From positions 558,001 to 622,000 of the forward strand of contig CATNNA010000001.1 in the NCBI GenBank assembly GCA_950106755.1: a DNA stretch of 64,000 nucleotides, given 5' to 3'. This DNA is from Climacium dendroides (Eukaryota > Streptophyta > Bryopsida > Hypnales > Climaciaceae). The notes beneath the pieces were generated by a model, which saw nothing but the letters and a program-made list of their open reading frames with translations, ran no database searches and was not told the origin of the DNA. Shown here piece by piece: positions 55,951-64,000 of the stretch (positions within the stretch are counted from its first letter, which is position 1; every line of letters starts with the position of its first letter). A program made the position numbers and the translations under genes.

Positions 55951-56428
55951 AATCTCAAACAACAACTTAATAGAAGCTTTTAGTTCACTATTTGAATGTA
56001 CCTATGCTTGAATTGGATTATTTTTTATTGAAAGTTAGCTAAGTTGACGTTCTTTGTTGAATTAGGTGTTCTCATTGATTCATTTCTTAATTACTACTAT
56101 GTCAGTGTAATTTTGGTATTAGTAAGCCTATTGGTATGGTTTTAGTCTTTGAAGTAATGGGGCCCATTGCAATGGATTTGAATGTCATGGTTTATCCGAT
56201 GCAGGATTTTGGTTTTGTATTTCCTTGTTGTGACCATGCAATTATGTTCGCATCAGTGATAATATTGCTTATTACATTCTCTAATCTCAACTGTAAATCC
56301 TTTAAGGCCTTATTCGTTAAATTGAGACAATTAAGAGTCTCATTTTAAATCCAATCTATAATTACACTAAAATAATTGTTCATTTCTCATGTCAAATTAT
56401 ATTTTATATAATTTGTGGTGAATTTGGG

Positions 56429-56446
56429 GGTTTAGGGTTTAGGGGT
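56429..56446 (+). repeat. Short telomere-type run, inverted relative to 54155
   Basis: GGTTTAGGGTTTAGGGG. Together with 54155-54175 it brackets motif cluster 2 as an inverted pair 2.25 kb apart. Confidence 0.65.
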
Positions 56447-56793
56447 ACTAGAAAAGTGATTTGCAAACTTGAATTACAAAAAATTCGCAAGAACTACTTC
56501 TATATCTCAAATATTTGAAAAGCATTGCAAATGCGCGCATTGAAGGTTCAAATCACATCTATAAGAAACATAACAATTTCATACTATTAATAGAAATTGA
56601 TATTGGCATATAACCACAATATCATATTCAAAACAACATAATTGATACTTGCAAATATCTAAAATGAAAATGTGCATTCAGCTTCTATCTTTCTAATAAT
56701 AAAATACTAATATATAGACAATAAAATCAAAGTAACTATTCTTTTTAAACCGCCAAGGATGATCCATAATGGAAGACGATGGCACACTACGTC

Positions 56794-58107
56794 TTAAACC
56801 ACAAAGGCTTCTACGGATGATTTAATGATGCTGATTTGTGGTTTAGGAATAGAAACTTTTGTAAGAACTTGAGGTACATCAATAGCCCCCTTCTTTCCGC
56901 GTGGCTTCCAAGCTGTCATAATACAGTCAGTATTTGACCAACTTGGAGGGATAGCTCGATCTTCACACCACACATTTCCTGCCTTTGTGTCCCATCCAGC
57001 GTATGTGTCCATGTTGATGTGACGACTTGAAACAGGCGTTCAATATTGAATTTGGATCAAGTGAATATGCCCTCGATCCGGATTTGGATTTGTAATCGCC
57101 CTAGCTAGACAAAATGGCTTTGGGTCACCATCAGCGGGACGCACAACAACAAAATAACCTGCGTATACATCACGACCAACACGGAACGATGGCTGTGGAC
57201 GATCACGTCTACGTCCAACAAAAGGCGCATCTTCTGCATATTCTTTACGTAGTGTGCCATCGTCTTCCATTTGGTCTTCCACTTCGTTGTTGATTCTAGA
57301 AGCAAGCCAAAATCCATACTGCAATGTATTACACACCAAAAGGGGTGCATCTAGAGCAGTTCTCACACCTTTCCAATAATTTCTTATCGGATTATTCTTC
57401 CTCCGAAACTCTCCTGAATGGTCTTCATTGGCCATTTCTGTCCAATATGAAATAAAACCATCCAAACCCTTTTTGATCTCCTCTGACGCTTTCATTTCCT
57501 CCGGAGCTAAAGGCGGTGGACTACCATTTGGCACTTTTGGACGCCCATCTTCAGTCTCAAACCACAAACGAATCCCTCGACCATGTTTTGGCAACCAATT
57601 TGGATCCGTACACAAATATTTGTACTCCATCATGGGTCAACCATTGGAATCCATAAAGAATTTGAATTGTTGGCAAGCCGAATGACCTTCTAAGAAATCC
57701 CCAGCTGTGCCCAAGTACCCGTGGACAAACCTCTTGAAATCAGGAACTTCCTCTATTAAATGAGGAATCATTGGATACTTCTCACAATCCATAAAGGATT
57801 TCATCAGCCTCGGAATAGTCGAGTAGCTATTTGTCTTCAACATTGTACTCCATCTCCCCAAAAGAGCATCAATGTCTTCATGAGTATGCCCAACAATGAG
57901 GAAGTTGATGTAAATCTCTCAAAAAATGCCTTTAAAAACAAGAAGAGAGCAAAAGGCAAACACCCATCTGTTTTTGTTGTCCCCTGATGCATTGTCCAAC
58001 TGCAAAGTAAGTATTGGTGGCAAAGGTTTAGGTGGAATAGGCTCTTGTGGAGGAGGTAAGAGGGAATCAAGGCAAATGTTTGATCCTTCTAGTACTGCCT
58101 TTGTCAA
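56794..58107 (-). pseudogene. DUF7869-type gene, copy 2, 3' part (after the A2 insertion)
   Basis: One minus-strand frame can be followed from the A2 border to 56794: LPPILTLQLDNASGDNKNRW (about 58020-57961), VFKGIF-stop-EIYINFLIVGHTHEDIDALL, GRWSTMLKTNSYSTIPRLMK, EVPDFKRFVHGYLG, KFFMDSNG-stop-PMMEYKYLC, GLDGFISYWTEMANEDHSG, then after a third stop MDTYAGWDTKAG and CIMTAWKPRGKKG. The LDN...NKN and GHTHEDID motifs are those I associate with DUF7869. The stops are TGA at 57919-57921, 57637-57639 and 57040-57042. At the second, copy 1 (31200) has TGG (Trp). Function is unknown; the family often travels with mobile DNA. Confidence 0.65.
58103..58107. repeat. Target site duplication GTCAA, left of A2
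   Basis: GTCAA here and at 61672-61676 borders the TG...CA ends of A2 exactly. Confidence 0.9.
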
Positions 58108-61100
58108 TGTCGTACGCGCAGTTAGCCGTAAGTATCCTTACAACGACAAATGGTTGCAAGATGACACGAATTATCGTTCCAGGGAACTTCTAGTAAGATA
58201 TTGATTAAGTTAGAAGTATCCGGATCATGACTACTCACTTAATCCTCGTTCTTCACTCACCCTATCTCGTTCCGGAAACTCAGTACATTCCGGATTCCGT
58301 TCCGAATCCGGACATCTCTGGATCTGAGTTCCGTCTCTCTTCCGTCACTGGTTTTTGTTGCCTTTGTTTTACCCTCAGAGGGTCCGCCCTTGATCTAGAA
58401 AGGGGTGGGGACTCACCACTTGTACAAAATTCTCTCTATAATCTAAATCTACTAAACAACACACCCAAGACAACACAGTTGTAGGAGGAGGGAGGAGTAT
58501 TCTCTCACAGTTTCCGGTTTGGCCGTTCTAGAATCAGGTCACACAGAGCAATTTTCACACCTCTCTTACTACAACGACAGATCAGAACTTATAGACCCAA
58601 AAGAATAGAATATCAAAGAGAAGACAATATACCAAGGGGGAGGTTGGCAGACTTTCCGAAGCAGCGGGAGATCCTTTCCTTTGGCGGTTGCTTAACTCCG
58701 CACAGAACCCTCCTTGTTCCGGACTCGCACGGATCTCTACCGTCTTATCTGGATTGCCGTTCCGGCAATTTAAAAGCACGTCACACTTATACTCCCTTAT
58801 TCAACTTTGCATTCCTTCTCACTAGCTCCACCCCCAGATGATCTGTAGCTCAAGATCCGGATTCCTTTTCTCCCTCCCTTCTCTTTCTCCAGTACCAGAT
58901 CATACACCCATGCATACACTCAGCCCAAAAGACCCTGTCTAAGCAAAAGTGCAGCTAAAGGTATCCTGGCTGACTTAGATTAAAAAAAGAAAATTGTAAT
59001 ACATACGTGAAAGCACGAGAATCTAGTGGAGTAGGATGAAATGGAATGGCAGACAACTAACTTGCCTGCCCTTAAAATACTAACACAAAAACCCAAAGTC
59101 AACTCCTAAAAGCCTGAAAAGGAAAACCCGGAAATCCAGGCCACCAATCCCTGAACCTCCCGAAATATCCGGAAAGATTGCTAACAACCGTTCGAGATAA
59201 CCGGATTTCCTTACTATCTGCCTAAAATTCCGGAAACCGGATCCAAGCTCGGAACCCCATTCCGGATCCTATACTTCTTCTCCTACCAATCCTAATGTCT
59301 TGGCTTCCGTCCTTTCTTTGAACGACTCCCCACTTGGTTGGTAGGCGTCCCCTTCGTATTCTTGGCTGGCGTAGTTTTTGCTGTGGCCCGAGTCTGGATA
59401 TGGCGCGTTGCTAGAGACGGATCGCTGTCGCCTTCGGTTCCGGAAGTGGAGTGGGCACTCTCCTCGTCAGAATCTTCAATGACTTGAACTTCCTTCTCCT
59501 TCTCTGGTGTTGTATCCTCCAATGTTGCGGGTTCGCTTCCTTTCTCCGGCGTGGTCTCTTGCATGTGCACAAATCCTTTTGGATTAGTTCGAGCTGGATT
59601 AGTCATCCCACCGATCCGGTTGATGAGATCTCCCCTAACCTGCTGTCCTGGAACCTTGAATGATCCGGTCATCAAATTCGGCATTGTTTGTGCCTTGGGA
59701 ACTTCCGGAGTTGAGAACTTAGATGGCACCGGAATCGTTTTCGCGCTAGACTCCGGTTCCGATTCCGAGGCTGGCCTCAAATTCAACTCCGTCATCCGTA
59801 TCTTACTGGCGGAAGGCTCGGCTGGTGTGAGTATCCCCCTCAGGCCCTCCATCCGGGTTGCCTGATCCGCCACTGGCTTCCCTGGGGTACCTGCGACAAA
59901 AGGAAGTTCCAGAAAGGTGGAGAAATCCATCGCATGGTTTGGGTCGATGGCCGCCAGCAACTTCTGGATCTCCTTGAAAACTCGCTCTATCCTCACGGTG
60001 AAGTCTACGAGGATGGTAACTACCTTGGTTCCGGTAATGTGGCCTTCTGATATCATCTTCGAGTCAAACAAGGCAGCTTTCGTGATGATGTCGGCTTTGA
60101 TGTTGACTGCCCCGATTAGATTCTTGACCAGAACGAGAGCCTCCTTCTCTTTCTCTTTCGCAGCTACCATTTCCCCTTCCGCCCAATTCACCCGGGTCTG
60201 GAGTAGGTTCCGTTCCGCTTCCAACTCCTAGATCCGCTCATCCCTCTTCTGCAGATCCTCCGGCTTAGGCAGTCGCTTGACAGCTTCCACGATTTGATCC
60301 GGATCCACCTTCAACACTTCCACGGTATCTATCACCAAATCTGACAACCCGTCCTGAAGTACCTTGGCTTCACGTATCCACTCGAGCCCCGCATTGAAAA
60401 ATGCGGATTCTGTTTCCATCTCAGGTCCTTTGCTGGACTCCCCCCTTTCCATTGTCGGTGGCTTGATTCTCGACCCCGGATTGGTTGACTTCCTCTTTTT
60501 GGTCCTCGGATCAGTAAGACGTTCCTTGGGAAGTTCCTCCGGTTCAGACTCGACCGGATCTTCCGCTTCCTCCCCGAAAAGTCCGTATGACAGGAGCGTC
60601 TTTCCGGTGTCATACTGAATTTTTTCCGCCGCACTCAAAAGTTCTTGTTGATGGTATAGATGAAACAAATACGTGCTAACTGGACTTGCCTTAGCTCGAG
60701 TCACGTGATCCGCTAATTTAGCCACTATCTCGGCTATGACCCTACCCCAGTGCACTATCCGGTTCTCCATAGCCCCAAAGATAGTATTGGCCACCGTAAT
60801 GGTAATCCGCGTTGGCTTTTCCGAATATAAGATCGGAATCAGAAATTCTAGGATCCGCCTATGTCTCTCGTCCTTACACTCGTTGATAGCAAATCCGTCG
60901 TTAGGGTTTGCAGACCCGGTGAACTTCCCAGCTACAAAATGGTCCGTCCTCGATGCTAAACCGTTCCCACTCTTCCGGAATTGATAGACGTCCGCCCAGA
61001 TGTCCTCGGTCCACGCGATTGGCCGCCCTTTCAAAGTGAGCTCATACTGATTCGGAACACTGTGAAGTAGCTCTTGAATCATTTCTTCACTCTTGAGGTT

Positions 61101-61671
61101 CCATAGTTGGTGTAGTAAACCGACACATCCTAATGTAGTCAAGTCCTCCTCTAACTGCTTGTGTAGTTCCGGGCTATCCGGAATGGCTGGATAGATAACC
61201 CGGGCAGATACCGCTATCTTCCGTACTGGTCTGGATGCCATAAGATCTAAGTGAGAACGAAAAGAAAGTAGTTCTACCTCAGTCGCTAACTCACCACTCT
61301 TTCTCTCAACTACTCACACAAACAGTCTCAAGAACACCGAACAGAAAAGTAAAGAGGAAACCCTAGGAAGACGGCTTAAGTACTAAACCGCCTTTCTATG
61401 GTCTTAAGGACAACGGCTACAGGTCCGTTGTATCAACGGTATCCTACTTCCGTAGCTACGGGACCTAACGGTAGGTTCCTATGTTCCGGATGAGTCCGGA
61501 TTCCGGATCCGGATAAGTTCCGGTTACGGGTGGTGCCGGAACGCTTATTTCCTAATTCAAGTTATCTGGTCCAAAAATCACACTCTAACTATAATGTTTT
61601 TTTAATTTTTTTTAATTTTTCGCAGCTACTTCTTGCATTAATGATCTGTGTCCGGATTCCGGATTCCCACA
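58108..61671 (-). mobile_element. A2: 3,564 bp TG...CA element, probable solo LTR, minus strand
   Basis: Same ends as A1: on the minus strand it starts TGTGGGAATCCGG (61671 inward) and ends GCGTACGACA (58108). The 5-bp duplication is GTCAA. It differs from A1 at scattered positions and in the A/T-rich tract near the start. It has the same leader and ORF as A1 and no internal LTR or pol. It inserted into a DUF7869-type gene. Confidence 0.82.
59292..61241 (-). pseudogene. LTR-resident coiled-coil protein gene, copy A2 (one stop)
   Basis: It starts with ATG at 61241 (MASRPVRKIAVSARVIYPAI) and is open for 337 residues, then TAG at 60230-60228, where A1 has CAG (Gln) in ERIQELEAE. After that it is open to the natural stop at 59292 (ending KKGRKPRH). 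It keeps Trp where A1 has a stop (NRIVHWGRVIAEIV). The full length is about 649 codons. The difference in length from A1 comes from an extra Ser-Glu in a repeat (SESEPESS against SEPESS). The N-terminal domain is nearly identical to A1 and A3. See the A1 entry for the domain description. Confidence 0.75.
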
Positions 61672-61676
61672 GTCAA
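61672..61676. repeat. Target site duplication GTCAA, right of A2
   Basis: Second copy; follows the terminal ACA of the element as read on the plus strand. Confidence 0.9.
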
Positions 61677-61893
61677 GGTAGATTGACCCTCCTTTATAGA
61701 AAATAGTTGGCGCGATGAATTCGTAGGCGGTGTTTCCAAGTCACGCAACAATTTTGCAATGGAGCCAATGGTATGATTTGAATCCGTTGGAAAAATATCG
61801 AGCCCATAGTGCGCATACCGAAAGTCGCCATGACCATGAGCAAAAATTCCTGTAACATCAAAGGACATCTTCATGAAAGAGTCCGTCACTTTG
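61672..61893 (-). pseudogene. DUF7869-type gene, copy 2, piece between A2 and A3
   Basis: A 222-bp remnant is open throughout on the minus strand: VTDSFMKMSFDVTGIFAHGH, YAHYGLDIFPTDSNHTIG, LRDLETPPTNSSRQLFSIKE. It ends at the GTCAA duplication of A2. The reading frame continues in phase on the other side of A2 (TKAVLEGSN), taking one copy of the duplication, so these are parts of one gene. The upstream end is cut by A3, which inserted in the opposite orientation; the remainder should lie beyond the window. Confidence 0.65.
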
Positions 61894-64000
61894 TGTGGGA
61901 ATCTCGAATCCGGAAATGGATCAATAATGCAAGAAGTAGCTGCGAAAAATAAAATAAAATAAAATAAAATAATAGTTAGAGTGTGATTTTTGAATCAGAT
62001 AACTTGAATTAGGAAATAAGCGTTCCGGCACCACCCGTAACCGGAACTTATCCGGATCCGGAATCCGGACTCATCCGGAACACAGGAACCTACCGTATAG
62101 GTCTCGTAGCTACGGAAGTAGGATACCGTTAATACAACGAACCTGTAGCCGTTGTCCTTAAGACCATAGAAAGGCGGTTTAGTACTTAAGCCGTCTTCCT
62201 AGGGTTTCCTCTTCACTTTTCTGTTCGGTGTTCTTGAGACTGTTTATGTGAGTAGTTGAGAGAAAGAGTGGTGAGTTAGCGACTGAGGTAGAACTACTTT
62301 CTTTTCGTTCTCACTTAGATCTTATGGCATCCAGACCAGTACGGAAGATAGCGGTATCTGCCCGGGTTATCTATCCAGCCATTCCGGATAGCCCGGAACT
62401 ACACAAGCAGTTAGAGGAGGACTTGACTACATTAGGATGTGTCGGTTTACTACACCGACTATGGAACCTCAAGAGTGAAGAAATGATTCAAGAGCTACTT
62501 CACAGTGTTCCGAATCAGTATGAGCTCACTTTGAAAGGGCGGCCAATCGCGTGGACCGAGGACATCTGGGCGGACGTCTATCAATTCCGGAAGAGTGGGA
62601 ACGGTTTAGCATCGAGGACGGACCGTTTTGTAGCTGGGAAGTTCACCGGGTCTGCAAACCCTAACGACGGATTTGCTATCAGCGAGTGTAAGGACGAGAG
62701 ACATAGGCGGATCCTAGAATTTCTGATTCCGATCTTATATTCGGAAAAGCCAACGCGGATTACCATTACGGTGGCCAATACTATCTTTGGGGCTATGGAG
62801 AACCGGATAGTGCACTGGGGTAGGGTCATAGCCGAGATAGTGGCTAAATTAGCGGATCACGTGACTCGAGCTAAGGCAAGTCCAGTTAGCACGTATTTGT
62901 TTCATCTATACCATCAACAAGAACTTTTGAGTGCGGCGGAAAAAATTCAGTATGACACCGGAAAGACGCTCCTGTCATACGGACTTTTCGGGGAGGAAGC
63001 GGAAGATCCGGTCGAGTCTGAACCGGAGGAACTTCCCGAGGAACGTCTTACTGATCCGAGGACCAAAAAGAGGAAGTCAACCAATCCGGGGTCGAGAATC
63101 AAGCCACCGACAATGGAGAGGGGGGAGTCCAGCAAAGGACCTGAGATAGAAACAGAATCCGCATTTTTCAATGCGGGGCTCGAGTGGATACGTGAAGCCA
63201 AGGTACTTCAGGACGGGTTGTCAGATTTGGTGATAGATACCGTGGAAGTGTTGAAGGTGGATCCGGATTAGATCGTGGAAGCTGTCAAGCGACTGCCTAA
63301 GCCGGAGGATCTGAAGAAGAGGGATGAGCGGATCTAGGAGTTGGAAGCGGAACGGAACCTACTCCAGACCCGGGTGAATTGGGCGGAAGGGGAAATGGTA
63401 GCTGCGAAGGAGAAAGAGAAGGAGGCTCTCGTTTTGGTCAAGAATCTAATCGGGGCAGTCAACATCAAAGCCGACATCATCATGAAAGCTGCCTTGTTTG
63501 ACTCGAAGATGATATCAGAAGGTCACATTACTGGAACCAAGGTAGTTACCATCCTCATAGACTTCACCGCGAGAATAGGGCGAGTTTTCAAGGAGATCCA
63601 GAAGTTGCTGGCGGCCATCGACCCAAACCATGCGATGGATTTCTCCACCTTTCCGGAACTTCCTTTTGTCGCAGGTACCCCAGGGAAGCCAGTGGCAGAT
63701 CAGGCAATCTGGATGGAGGGCCTGAGGGGGATACTCACACCAGCCGAGCCTTCCGCCAGTAAGATACGGATGACGGAGTTGAATTTGAGGCCAGCCTCGG
63801 AACCGGAACCGGAGTCTAGCGCGAAAACGGTTCCGGTGCCATCTAAGTTCTCAACTCCGGAAGTTCCCAAGGCACAAACAATGCTGAATTTGATGACGGG
63901 ATCATTCAAGGTTCCAGGACAGCAGGTTAGGGGAGATCTCATCAACCGGATCGGTGGGATGACCAATCCGGCTCGGACTAATCCAAAAGGATTTGTACAC
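61894..64000 (+). mobile_element. A3: third A element, plus strand, runs off the window
   Basis: It starts TGTGGGAATCTCGAATCCGG at 61894 and can be aligned throughout with A1 and A2. The five bases before it, CTTTG, would be the duplication to look for beyond the window. It is head to head with A2, 222 bp apart. About 2.1 kb is visible. Whether it is another solo LTR or the 5' LTR of a full element cannot be decided here. Confidence 0.8.
62324..64000 (+). pseudogene. LTR-resident coiled-coil protein gene, copy A3 (two stops, incomplete)
   Basis: ATG at 62324 (MASRPVRKIAVSARVIYPAI). Stops at 63269-63271 (TAG where A1 and A2 have CAG, in DPDQIVE) and 63335-63337 (TAG, the same stop as A2). It is otherwise open to the window end, where the sequence still aligns with the later part of the A1 protein (RGDLINRIGGMTNPARTN). 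The shared second stop ties A3 to A2 and not to A1. Confidence 0.75.

Larger units (their letters stand above)
54176..56793. other. Non-coding region around motif cluster 2
   Basis: No convincing coding frame. A 121-codon frame (54502-54867, hydrophobic FHFVSLLLRVPLQCF, LLLYLLVLVGSFVFI) could be chance or a membrane-segment exon; I cannot support it. AAGGCCTTATTCGTTAAATTGAG lies at 56304-56326, and a run TTTAGGGTTTAGGGG near 56429. Confidence 0.35.

Overview
The window looks like a repeat-rich stretch of a large nuclear plant genome. The reasons are plant-type CACTA (En/Spm) and hAT/DUF659 transposase genes, Ty3-like long terminal repeats (LTRs), a tandem satellite, short TTTAGGG-type telomeric runs and long AT-rich gaps. 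I cannot name the species. I see no intact ordinary host gene, rRNA, tRNA or CRISPR array. Nearly everything recognisable is mobile DNA, much of it nested and most of it broken by stop codons.

Layout. 1-1587: the 3' part of an LTR whose own open reading frame ends at 285. 1765-5137: a decayed hAT transposase gene with an unusually long acidic tail. 5520-5850: CCGTCCG-type simple repeat. 5855-25440: a satellite of 56-58 bp monomers in a higher-order pattern, split by a 16.8 kb CACTA element (7099-23904) with TIRs and a 3-bp target duplication. The CACTA element carries a tnp2-like transposase on the minus strand and a TnpA-like gene on the plus strand. Inside it sits a 3.5 kb TG...CA element (A1, 19483-23020, 5-bp duplication ATCTT). 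25470-31073: two further LTR-like elements on the minus strand (C and B1). B1 has cut into a gene whose 3' part is at 31074-32054 (a DUF7869-type protein). 35188-38164: a 2,977 bp element with TTAA at both ends and matching terminal inverted repeats. 39145-48527: a decayed multi-exon minus-strand coding region of unknown type that includes an FCP1/NIF phosphatase-like domain and is interrupted by element B2. A palindromic motif of about 21 bp recurs through 39.6-49.2 kb and again at 55.0-56.0 kb. 56794-61893: a second DUF7869-type gene on the minus strand, split by A2 (58108-61671, duplication GTCAA) and bordered by A3 (61894 to the window end).

How the parts relate. The A elements look like solo LTRs that carry a coding region of about 647 codons inside the LTR. 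The C and B elements and the element at the window start carry related or analogous reading frames, so a protein encoded within the LTR may be a lasting feature of this retrotransposon group. The CACTA element carries a dense GACGTC/GATGTCC motif, and both of its proteins contain Asp-Val-rich tracts encoded by that motif. Most premature stops are one transition away from Trp, Gln or Arg codons, as expected if methylated cytosines decay in silenced DNA.

Limits: boundaries of B1, B2, C and the first element are approximate. Homologies are judged by eye from motifs and from comparison between copies inside the window.
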